This document shows, one piece after another, positions 33,335 through 40,568 of a DNA stretch of 64,000 bases; the first letter of the stretch is position 1; every line of letters starts with the position of its first letter. Origin of the DNA: Oscillospiraceae bacterium (GTDB lineage Bacteria; Bacillota; Clostridia; Oscillospirales; Ruminococcaceae); assembly GCA_017483465.1 (NCBI GenBank), contig JAFUWN010000002.1:33301-97300 (forward strand). The letters run 5' to 3'. The notes under the pieces were generated by a model. The model was not told the DNA's origin. It was given only the letters and a program-made list of their open reading frames with translations, and searched no databases. A program made the translations under genes and the position numbers.

Positions 33335-34408
33335 ATGCTGAATGTTGATATTAAAAAACAGAATCTGCAAAAACTCAGAGAATACCGTGACGGTCTGCTT
33401 GTGAAACCTCAGCTGAGACATTTGTTTCTGGAACTGACAATGCGTTGCAATGAAAATTGTCTCCATTGCGGAAGCCGCTGTAATGATGTATTCTCTGATG
33501 AGCTGACTCCGGAACAGTATCGTGATTTTCTGACTCAGGTCAAAGCCGATATGGGAACAGATCATAAAATGCTCTGTATCACCGGCGGAGAACCTCTGCT
33601 CCGGAAAGATTTTTTCGAGATCATGCATTATGCCAAAGATTTGGGCTTCCGCTGGGGTATGACAAGCAATGCCACTCTGATTGATGATTCTGTTGCAAAT
33701 GCATTGTATGAAGCCGGAATGGGTACGATTTCCGTCAGCATTGACGGTCTGCCGGAAACTCACGATAAATTCAGAAGAACCAAAAACGGCTGGAACAGAG
33801 CCATGAACGGTATTGAAGCTCTGCTCCGGGTGGGAAAATTCAGGAGTGTTCAGGTCACGACAGTTGTCACGCATGAGAATATTTCTCAGCTTGATGAGTT
33901 ATATAAAATATTTGATAACATGCCTCTGGATTCCTGGAGAATCATCAATATTGAACCCATCGGCAGAGCACTCGAACATCCGGAATTGTTATTAACAAAA
34001 GAAGATTATCAGTATTTATTTGAATATATCCGTAACAAGAGAATCGCCGGAGAGCCTGTCTGCTATGGGTGCAGTCATTATTTAGGACTCGAATACGAAC
34101 GGGAAGTCCGTGACTGGTATTTTCTCTGTATGGCCGGAATCTACACAGCGAGTATTACAGCGAACGGCGATATTATCGCCTGTCTGGATATTGAACGCCG
34201 TCCGGAGTTCGTACAGGGCAATATTCTGAAAGATAATTTCAATGATGTCTGGGAAAACAAATTCCAGATTTTCCGGAAGAATCTCTGTGACGAGAATCAG
34301 AAATGCTCTGACTGTTCTGAAAAAAATTTCTGTCACGGCGGAGCCTATCACAGCTGGAATTTCGATAAAAATGAACCTTATGTCTGTTTTAAAGATATTT
34401 TATTTTAA
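33335..34408 (+). CDS. radical SAM/SPASM enzyme, candidate peptide or protein maturase
   Basis: 357 residues. The radical SAM cluster is CNENCLHC (C38, C42, C45), with GGEP at 84-87, SNATLI and SIDGL typical of the PqqE/AnSME-like group. The SPASM domain has C265 and C283 (CMAGIYTASITANGDIIAC), then C318, C324, C327, C333 (CSDCSEKNFC) and C351, the seven-Cys pattern for two extra Fe-S clusters. Such enzymes modify ribosomally made peptides or protein side chains. ATG 33335 has AAGGGG upstream, 11 bases after the YGPP protein. No protease, transporter or leader-recognition (RRE) gene follows; the operon ends in a terminator. Confidence 0.92.
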   Translation: MLNVDIKKQNLQKLREYRDGLLVKPQLRHLFLELTMRCNENCLHCGSRCNDVFSDELTPEQYRDFLTQVKADMGTDHKMLCITGGEPLLRKDFFEIMHYAKDLGFRWGMTSNATLIDDSVANALYEAGMGTISVSIDGLPETHDKFRRTKNGWNRAMNGIEALLRVGKFRSVQVTTVVTHENISQLDELYKIFDNMPLDSWRIINIEPIGRALEHPELLLTKEDYQYLFEYIRNKRIAGEPVCYGCSHYLGLEYEREVRDWYFLCMAGIYTASITANGDIIACLDIERRPEFVQGNILKDNFNDVWENKFQIFRKNLCDENQKCSDCSEKNFCHGGAYHSWNFDKNEPYVCFKDILF

Positions 34409-34416
34409 TCATCATA

Positions 34417-34448
34417 AAAACCGCTTTTGCACTGACAAAAGCGGTTTT
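34417..34448. terminator. bidirectional terminator
   Basis: Perfect 13-bp stem AAAACCGCTTTTG / CAAAAGCGGTTTT with a 6-base loop, between the radical SAM gene and the convergent VWA gene. Confidence 0.88.
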
Positions 34449-34455
34449 GTTATTT

Positions 34456-35202
34456 TTATTGCAGCATAGCCTTGACTTTCGGATCAGCAAGCCAGCCCGG
34501 ATATTCATTCAGCAAATCCTGATACTCGATTGCTGAAGCTTTGGAAACAGAAAAGAAATCAGCATTATCCACATATCTGTTTTTCATGTCATCCAGTTTT
34601 TTCAGATAGTTGAATGATTCATTGCCTACACCGACAAACTGCCAGAAAATAGGATGTTCTGCGGCTTTTTTAATTATCTCATTTGTTTTGCCGTGATCGG
34701 CATTGTCACCGTCTGTGATGAAGACAATATAATCCGGAATTTTAGCGGGTTCTTCCTGAATATATCTCTTGAAAACATCCTGCATGACGGGAGCATAATT
34801 GGTTCCGCCCATCTGATATTTGCCTATGATTTCATTTTTGACATAGCCATAGAAATTATCAAGAGTAATATCCGGCAGTCTGTGAAAACCGCTCTCGAAA
34901 ATCCATACTTCCATTGTACCGTTATCATCAAATTCCATTGCCAGAGGCAGAATCTTTTCAATCACTCCCTGCACTGTCCCGTCACGATAGAGCGAACTCA
35001 TCGAACCGGAATAGTCCAGAACCAGTCCGACACGGGAAACCAGACCGTTCAGAGGCGATTTCGTCAGGCAGACTTTATGCACTTCTTCTTTGGCAAGATT
35101 GATCTTGTGAACGCTCTCTTCTTTGGAGAGGTTGATTTTTGACGGCTGAGACGGCTGTGCTGTACTGTCATTGCCGCCGAAAATTTTGTTGAATAAGCCC
35201 AT
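34456..35202 (-). CDS. VWA-domain protein, TerF/TerY-like
   Basis: 248 residues. The first 50 contain the internal repeat KINLSKEESVH / KINLAKEEVH / KVCLTK. The VWA domain follows with an intact MIDAS: DYSGSMS (D63, S65, S67), GGTNYAPV and ITDGDNADHG. The domain type (QFVGVGNESFNYLKKLDDM, then a C-terminal GWLADPKVKAML) is that of tellurite-locus TerF-like proteins. It is soluble and binds a divalent metal. It stands alone with its own promoter, about 20 kb from yceG-telA, so cooperation with them is plausible but not shown by position. Confidence 0.85.
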   Translation of the reverse strand: MGLFNKIFGGNDSTAQPSQPSKINLSKEESVHKINLAKEEVHKVCLTKSPLNGLVSRVGLVLDYSGSMSSLYRDGTVQGVIEKILPLAMEFDDNGTMEVWIFESGFHRLPDITLDNFYGYVKNEIIGKYQMGGTNYAPVMQDVFKRYIQEEPAKIPDYIVFITDGDNADHGKTNEIIKKAAEHPIFWQFVGVGNESFNYLKKLDDMKNRYVDNADFFSVSKASAIEYQDLLNEYPGWLADPKVKAMLQ

Positions 35203-35237
35203 GTTCAGAACTCCTTTTGTAAAAAATTTGTATTTTT

Positions 35238-35266
35238 ATTATAGCACAGAGTTTTAAAAAAGTCAA
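35238..35266 (-). promoter_or_regulatory. sigma-A promoter of the VWA gene
   Basis: TTGACT (35261-35266, overlapping the yitT stop codon), TATAAT (35238-35243), 17-bp spacer, TGC before the -10. Confidence 0.8.
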
Positions 35267-36150
35267 TCATTTTTTGGAATCTGCGGCAGATCTTCTTTCA
35301 GTGCCGAACGGCTCTTGATATGCTTTCCTACGATTTCGGAGACATCCGAAACTGCCATAAATGCCGAATAGTCATCTTTTTCGATAATCTTTCTCATAGT
35401 AGATAATTCGATTCTGGTAATCACACAGTATAAAACAATTTTTTCTCCGGTAATCAGACCGCTGCCCTCGATGAGCGTGACAGTTCTGCCGAGTGTCCGG
35501 TAAATATCCTCAGCGATAGCCTTTCCGTTATTGGTGATAATCATAACAGCTTTTCCCTGCTGCATACCGGTATTCACAAAATCTTCAATTTTAGAGACAA
35601 TAATATAAGTCAGCATACTGTATAACGCTCTGTCGAATTCAAAAATAAAGCCGGCTGTAAGATAGATCAAAATATTAAATATTAAAATAATCTGTCCGAC
35701 AGAGAGATGAAATTTCTTGCTGATCAGGATAGCAACGGCTTCCGTACCGTCCAGACAGCCGCCGTTCAGCAGAACCAGTCCGACTCCGAAGCCCAATAAC
35801 AAACCGCCGAATACTGTTGCTAACAGCTTATCTTCCGTGATGACAATTTCCCTGAAAGCCTCTGTTCCGAACAGTTCCAGAGCTACGGAGAAAACCGCCA
35901 TTGCTGTGATTGTTCTGGTAAAAAAAGATTTTTCCAATTTCTTACCGCCAATCCAGACCAGCGGCAGATTCAGACAGATCGTCAGAATACCGAGCGGTAA
36001 TTTTGTCAGCGTACTGATGATCATTGCAATACCGACCATACCGCCGTCCATAATTCTGGAAGGCACTAAAATTTTCTCTAACGCAAATGCGGCGATGATA
36101 CTGCCGAGAATCAGCAGACCATAATTTAAAATCACACTTTTTTTCTGCAT
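35263..36150 (-). CDS. YitT-family membrane protein
   Basis: 295 residues. Five or six TM segments occupy the first 175 (YGLLILGSIIAAFALEKILVPSRIMDGGMVGIAMIIS, LLLGFGVGLVLLNGGCLDGTEAVAILISKKF, typical of DUF161). The C-terminal cytoplasmic DUF2179 domain follows (VMIITNNGKAIAEDIYRTLGRTVTLIEG, ELSTMRKIIEKDDYSAFMAVSDVSEI). Family function is not settled; members are common, often multicopy, in Firmicutes. It starts 23 bases after the DUF2716-type gene and probably shares its transcript. Confidence 0.93.
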   Translation of the reverse strand: MQKKSVILNYGLLILGSIIAAFALEKILVPSRIMDGGMVGIAMIISTLTKLPLGILTICLNLPLVWIGGKKLEKSFFTRTITAMAVFSVALELFGTEAFREIVITEDKLLATVFGGLLLGFGVGLVLLNGGCLDGTEAVAILISKKFHLSVGQIILIFNILIYLTAGFIFEFDRALYSMLTYIIVSKIEDFVNTGMQQGKAVMIITNNGKAIAEDIYRTLGRTVTLIEGSGLITGEKIVLYCVITRIELSTMRKIIEKDDYSAFMAVSDVSEIVGKHIKSRSALKEDLPQIPKND

Positions 36151-36173
36151 AGATACTCCCCTTTCTGATTATA

Positions 36174-36653
36174 TTATTTTATCTTATTCCAGCCGAATTC
36201 CGGATAGACTTGTTCGGTTTCACGCAGTAATTTTTCACCGAATATCCAGATTTCCTGTCTCCAGGGATGACCCAGATAACCGAACTGAAAATTCTGTTCA
36301 ATAAAGAAATAATAATCTCCGTCCGGCAGGAATCCCGGAAAGAATGCAGAATCTTTCTGTTCTTCGGGATTTCCAGGGTCGAATAAAAATGCACTGTGAT
36401 GCCAGTCAAGAGCATAGATTTTCCGCCCCGGCTCTGTGATAGAAATCAGAATTTCCGGCATTTTCTGATATAAGAAATCAATCTGACAATCTGTCATAGT
36501 ATCAATTCCGTAGACGGCATAATCTCCCGGAATCTGAAACGGCAGAGGCACTTTCATAGAATGTCCGTGATAAGCATAGGACGGCGAAAACTTCAGTTTT
36601 TCATAGACCTGATTCCAGATTTTATCATATTCCGGAGTCTCATCAATCAGCAT
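36174..36653 (-). CDS. DUF2716-like protein
   Basis: 159 residues, soluble, rich in aromatic residues. The C-terminal block FLPDGDYYFFIEQNFQFGYLGHPWRQEIWIFGE, read in parts, matches the conserved end of DUF2716 proteins. The N-terminal half has MTDCQIDFLYQKMPEI and a KIYALDWHHSAFLFDP segment. No catalytic motif is obvious. DUF2716 proteins are found as small cytosolic proteins, sometimes in polymorphic-toxin immunity settings, but no toxin is adjacent here. It is the first gene of a likely two-gene unit with yitT. Confidence 0.75.
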   Translation of the reverse strand: MLIDETPEYDKIWNQVYEKLKFSPSYAYHGHSMKVPLPFQIPGDYAVYGIDTMTDCQIDFLYQKMPEILISITEPGRKIYALDWHHSAFLFDPGNPEEQKDSAFFPGFLPDGDYYFFIEQNFQFGYLGHPWRQEIWIFGEKLLRETEQVYPEFGWNKIK

Positions 36654-36692
36654 AATTCTGCAAGCCCTCTTTCTGGTAGATTTTATATTTCT

Positions 36693-36721
36693 ATTTTACC
36701 AGAAAATTCTAATTTTGTCAA
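36693..36721 (-). promoter_or_regulatory. sigma-A promoter of DUF2716-yitT
   Basis: TTGACA (36716-36721), TAAAAT (36693-36698), 17-bp spacer, TGG before the -10. Confidence 0.78.
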
Positions 36722-37692
36722 ATCAGATAATTATCTAAAAAGGCAAAGACTTTCTGATTATATACTTCCGGATTCATATAGAGCGAAAGTGCATGGCCGG
36801 CATTTTCGCAGACATATAATTCTTTCTGTGTCGGGCAGGCATCATAAAGCTGATAGACCATTTCGGTATGTACAAAATTATCTGCCGAACCGTGAATGAA
36901 CATCACCGGAACTTCTGTTTTGCGAATCTGTTCCAGAGCGGAAGCCTCGCTGAATGAATAGCCTGCTCTGAGCTTGGAAATCTTATCAGCCGTATAGAGA
37001 AACGGAAAATCCGGCAGCTGAAACAAATAATTCAGTTCATCAGAGAAAATATCCCATACTGACGTATAACCGCAGTCATCAATAACCGCCTTGATATTTT
37101 CAGGCAGTGTTTCTCCGGCGGTCATCATGACAGTTGCACCGCCCATGGAAACTCCGTGCAGAATAATTTCAGCCTGTGCATCCTGTTCGAGAATCAGGGC
37201 AATCCATTTCAGCAGATCTTTCCGGTCGAGCCAGCCCATCCCGATATAAGAGCCTTCACTTTCACCGTGACTTCTCATATCCGGAAGCAGAATATTAAAA
37301 TTTTTTTCGGCATAGTAATAAGCATAATCATACATATAGCCTTTCTGAGCCTGATAGCCATGCACAAGAATTACCCATAAACGGGAATCTGTTTCGGAAT
37401 TAATCATATCTCCTTTCAGGCACAGACCGTCATCAGACTGTATTTCTGCCGTTTTTACAGAAGCTGACTCCATCCAGATTTGTGTCTGTTCGGAGAGCAG
37501 TTTAATATTTTCCTCTTTGATTTTATCCGCTTCGCTGGTCATAGCCGATTCCGGAGCAACGGATTTTCCTTTATTGGCTTTCCGGACAATGGCAAAAGAT
37601 ACCAGATAATTGCCGATCAGAATATCTGTGATCAGCAAGACGGCCAGTATCACAGCAAGAATAATCATCAGTTTTTTTATTGAAATTCTCAT
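36718..37692 (-). CDS. membrane-anchored alpha/beta hydrolase
   Basis: 324 residues. An N-terminal TM anchor (LMIILAVILAVLLITDILIGNYL) puts the hydrolase domain outside the cell. The oxyanion motif LVHGYQAQKG, the nucleophile elbow GVSMGGATVMM and the late FIHGSADNFVH (acid) and ENAGHALSLY (His) complete the Ser-Asp-His triad in order. DMRSHGESEGSYIGMG is typical of the YfhR/BEM46-like serine hydrolases common in Firmicutes. The substrate is unknown; an esterase or lipase-like role on surface lipids is possible. Confidence 0.88.
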   Translation of the reverse strand: MRISIKKLMIILAVILAVLLITDILIGNYLVSFAIVRKANKGKSVAPESAMTSEADKIKEENIKLLSEQTQIWMESASVKTAEIQSDDGLCLKGDMINSETDSRLWVILVHGYQAQKGYMYDYAYYYAEKNFNILLPDMRSHGESEGSYIGMGWLDRKDLLKWIALILEQDAQAEIILHGVSMGGATVMMTAGETLPENIKAVIDDCGYTSVWDIFSDELNYLFQLPDFPFLYTADKISKLRAGYSFSEASALEQIRKTEVPVMFIHGSADNFVHTEMVYQLYDACPTQKELYVCENAGHALSLYMNPEVYNQKVFAFLDNYLI

Positions 37693-37728
37693 GTTACAGC
37701 CTCCTGAAATTAAAATGAATCAAATAAC

Positions 37729-37757
37729 AGTATAGCATATTTTTCGACAAATTGCAA
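37729..37757 (-). promoter_or_regulatory. sigma-A promoter of the hydrolase gene
   Basis: TTGCAA (37752-37757), TATACT (37729-37734), 17-bp spacer, TGC before the -10. Confidence 0.72.
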
Positions 37758-37787
37758 GAGTTTTGTATTATTTTCTGCAATAAAAAA

Positions 37788-37804
37788 GCCGGAGCTTGTC
37801 CGGC
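37788..37804 (-). terminator. terminator of leuB-ilvE
   Basis: GCCGGA / TCCGGC stem with a 5-base loop, A5 before and T6 after on the minus strand. Confidence 0.75.
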
Positions 37805-37832
37805 CTTTTTATTATTTATATGAAAAATATTA

Positions 37833-38858
37833 TCACTTGATTTCATGAATCCAGCCTTCAGGAGCTTCGAGTCTGCCCATCTGGATTCCGGTGAGTGTGT
37901 CATAGAGTTTCTGAATGGTCTCGCCCATTTTTTCCATACCGGACGGGAATTCGATAACTTCATCATGATTCACAATCTTGCCGACCGGAGAGATCACAGC
38001 CGCTGTTCCGCACAGACCGCATTCAGCAAAATCTTTTACTTCGCTGAACAATACCTCACGGGTTTCCACTTTCAGACCGAGAATATGTTCTGCAACATAA
38101 ACCAGAGAACGTCTTGTGATAGACGGCAGAATGCTGTTGCTCTTCGGTGTTACGACTGTACCGTCTTTGGTAACAAACAGGAAGTTTGCACCGCCGGTTT
38201 CTTCTACTTTGGTATGTGTAGCCGGATCGAGGAACATATTTTCATCATAGCCGTTTCTGTGTGCATCCATCAGGGTATGCAGACTCATAGCATAGTTCAG
38301 ACCGGCCTTGATATTGCCCGTTCCGTGAGGAGCGGCTCTGTCGAGATCGCTGACTCTGATTGTGATCGGCTTTGCACCGCCCTTGAAATACGGGCCTACC
38401 GGAGTACAGAATAATCTGAACTGATATTCCGTAGCAGGCTTAACGCCGATTACAGAGTTAATACCGAACATATACGGACGCAGATACAGTGTTGCCCCGC
38501 TTCCGTAAGGCGGAACCCATGCGGCATTGGCCTTGACTACCTGTTCTACGGCATCGATAAATCTGTCTTTCGGGAACACCGGCATTTCGAGTCTTTCGGC
38601 AGAAGATACCAGTCTGTCAGCATTCAGATCAGGACGGAATGTGACAATTCTGCCGTCCTGGGTAGTATAAGCTTTCAGACCCTCAAAGACAGTCTGTGCA
38701 TACTGGAGTACACAGGCACATTCATTCATTGTGATATCGGCATCTGCTGTGAGAGTACCGGCATCCCATGCACCGTCTTTATAACTGGAAACATAACGCT
38801 TGTCTGTCTGTACATAAGCAAAACCAAGATTGCCCCAGTCAATGTCTTTCTTTTCCAT
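37833..38858 (-). CDS. ilvE: branched-chain amino acid aminotransferase
   Basis: 341 residues, the class IV PLP aminotransferase of the longer (BCAT type II) group. It makes Val, Leu and Ile from their 2-oxo acids. The PLP lysine is K184 in GTGNIKAGLNYA. FEGLKAYTTQDG, LYLRPYMFGIN and GLCGTAAVISPVG are family-typical. It follows leuB by 34 bases, and together they supply the last two kinds of step in leucine synthesis. Confidence 0.96.
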   Translation of the reverse strand: MEKKDIDWGNLGFAYVQTDKRYVSSYKDGAWDAGTLTADADITMNECACVLQYAQTVFEGLKAYTTQDGRIVTFRPDLNADRLVSSAERLEMPVFPKDRFIDAVEQVVKANAAWVPPYGSGATLYLRPYMFGINSVIGVKPATEYQFRLFCTPVGPYFKGGAKPITIRVSDLDRAAPHGTGNIKAGLNYAMSLHTLMDAHRNGYDENMFLDPATHTKVEETGGANFLFVTKDGTVVTPKSNSILPSITRRSLVYVAEHILGLKVETREVLFSEVKDFAECGLCGTAAVISPVGKIVNHDEVIEFPSGMEKMGETIQKLYDTLTGIQMGRLEAPEGWIHEIK

Positions 38859-38892
38859 GATAAAAAAGCCTTCTTTCTGATAGAATTAAATT

Positions 38893-39975
38893 TTATATGC
38901 GTTCTGCAATCAGAGTGCCCATTTCAGAGCAGGACACCTGTTTGCAGCCGTCGGACATAATATCACCCGTGCGGAAGCCTTCGGAAAGAACTTTCTGCAC
39001 AGCTGCTTCGACAGCATCTGCTTCTTCCTGAAGATCAAGAGAATATCTGAGAAGCATAGCACCGGACAGAATTGCCGCAATCGGATTGGCAATATTCTTG
39101 CCGGCAATATCCGGAGCACTGCCGCCGCTGGGTTCATAGAGGCCGAATTTGGTTTCATTCAGGCTTGCCGAAGGCAGCATTCCGAGGGAACCTGTGACCA
39201 TAGCGGCTTCATCAGAGAGAATATCACCGAACATGTTTTCTGTCACCATGACATCAAACTGAGCCGGATTTTTCACAATCTGCATGGCCGTGCTGTCCAC
39301 GAGAGCATGTTCGAGGGTGACTTCCGGATAGTCTTTTGCGACTTCGTTTACGACTTTTCTCCAGAGTCTGGAAGAATCCAGAACATTGGCCTTATCGACA
39401 CTGGTGACTTTTTTCTTACGCTTCATAGCGACTTCAAAAGCCTTGACAGCGATTCTTCTGATTTCGTTTTCGTTATAACTGAGCGTATCGACGGCAGTCA
39501 TCACGCCGTCAATTTCTTCTGTTCTGCGTTCACCGAAGTAGAGGCCTCCGGTGAGTTCACGCATAATCAGCATATCAAAGCCCTGTTTGCTGATGTCTTC
39601 CCGGAGTGTGCAGGCCTGTCTTAATTCCGGATATAAGACACAGGGTCTTAAATTGGCAAATAATCCTAAAGATTTTCTTAATTTCAGTAAGCCTGCTTCG
39701 GGTCTGAGATTTGCCGGAAGCTGATACCATGGTGAAGTCGTTGTATTTCCGCCGATGGAACCCATCAGAACAGCATCACTGTCTTTACATGCCTGAATGG
39801 TCTCATCTGTGAGGGGCACACCGTTGGCATCGATCGAGCAGCCGCCCATTAATAACTGTGTATACACAAATGCATGATGATATTTTTCAGCGACCTGATC
39901 CAGGACTTTCATTGCTTCTGATACAATTTCAGGGCCTATGCCGTCGCCTTTGATGACTCCGATTTTATAATTCAT
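38893..39975 (-). CDS. leuB: 3-isopropylmalate dehydrogenase
   Basis: 360 residues. It oxidatively decarboxylates 3-isopropylmalate with NAD+. The beta-decarboxylating dehydrogenase signature is [26 protein letters not shown]. The substrate-specificity region [14 protein letters not shown] with [12 protein letters not shown] is that of LeuB, not of isocitrate dehydrogenase. leuA, leuC and leuD are not adjacent, so the leucine pathway is dispersed. The leader between promoter and ATG is only about 40 bases, too short for a T-box. Confidence 0.97.
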   Translation of the reverse strand: MNYKIGVIKGDGIGPEIVSEAMKVLDQVAEKYHHAFVYTQLLMGGCSIDANGVPLTDETIQACKDSDAVLMGSIGGNTTTSPWYQLPANLRPEAGLLKLRKSLGLFANLRPCVLYPELRQACTLREDISKQGFDMLIMRELTGGLYFGERRTEEIDGVMTAVDTLSYNENEIRRIAVKAFEVAMKRKKKVTSVDKANVLDSSRLWRKVVNEVAKDYPEVTLEHALVDSTAMQIVKNPAQFDVMVTENMFGDILSDEAAMVTGSLGMLPSASLNETKFGLYEPSGGSAPDIAGKNIANPIAAILSGAMLLRYSLDLQEEADAVEAAVQKVLSEGFRTGDIMSDGCKQVSCSEMGTLIAERI

Positions 39976-40014
39976 GATATTTTAAAACCGCCTTTCAAAA
40001 AAATTGCTGTATTT

Positions 40015-40043
40015 ATTATACTACTTCTGAGACAAAATGTCAA
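40015..40043 (-). promoter_or_regulatory. sigma-A promoter of leuB-ilvE
   Basis: TTGACA (40038-40043), TATAAT (40015-40020), 17-bp spacer; no TGn extension. Confidence 0.83.
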
Positions 40044-40076
40044 TCTTTTTTTCAGCACATTTTTTTCTGAATTTTC

Positions 40077-40105
40077 TTGAAATTATCACAATAGTATGTT
40101 ATAAT
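40077..40105 (+). promoter_or_regulatory. sigma-A promoter of the foldase operon
   Basis: TTGAAA (40077-40082), TATAAT (40100-40105), 17-bp spacer, TGT before the -10. Confidence 0.75.
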
Positions 40106-40142
40106 AAAATTACTGTCATCCGGAACGAAAGGAGAAACGCAC

Positions 40143-40538
40143 ATGAAACGCTATATGACAATCTATCTGCAATGGCTCACACAGAAACTGCAAAATCCCG
40201 AATCTCTCACAGAACAGGAAATTTCTGCATTAAGAAAAGAAGTTCTGATTCAGATCGGATTCATGCAGCATGAACGTGCCGTGCATTTTCAGGTTGTGAT
40301 TTTAGTCGGACTTGCTTTTTTCCTGAATATGGGTTTTTTCCTGTATTTTAAAATTACCGGGCTGGCATTGCTCTGTATTATCCTGCTGATTCTGCTGGCG
40401 GCTTACCTGGGGCATTATTATTTTCTGGAAAATACCACACAGAAAATTTATATTCTCTATAACCGCCTTGCGGCTCTGGATGATCAGGCCGACTATCCCA
40501 ATACCGATAAAATTACGGATAAACTGGGACAGTTCTAA
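40143..40538 (+). CDS. small two-TM membrane protein
   Basis: 131 residues. A helical, charged N-terminus of about 45 residues (LTQKLQNPESLTEQEISALRKEVLIQIG) is followed by a TM hairpin at about 48-96 (FQVVILVGLAFFLNMGFFLYF and ALLCIILLILLAAYLGHYYFL) and a charged tail. ATG 40143 has AAAGGAG upstream. It is first in a unit with the PpiC-type foldase gene 21-30 bases downstream, so it may assist that membrane foldase. I do not recognise the family. Confidence 0.7.
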   Translation: MKRYMTIYLQWLTQKLQNPESLTEQEISALRKEVLIQIGFMQHERAVHFQVVILVGLAFFLNMGFFLYFKITGLALLCIILLILLAAYLGHYYFLENTTQKIYILYNRLAALDDQADYPNTDKITDKLGQF

Positions 40539-40568
40539 TTTTATTTTACGAAAGGATGTATGCTTTCT

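Noticed and set aside
39976-40043. T-box or leucine attenuator upstream of leuB
   Set aside because: The leader from the -10 to the ATG is only about 40 bases and lacks Leu codons and a specifier stem.
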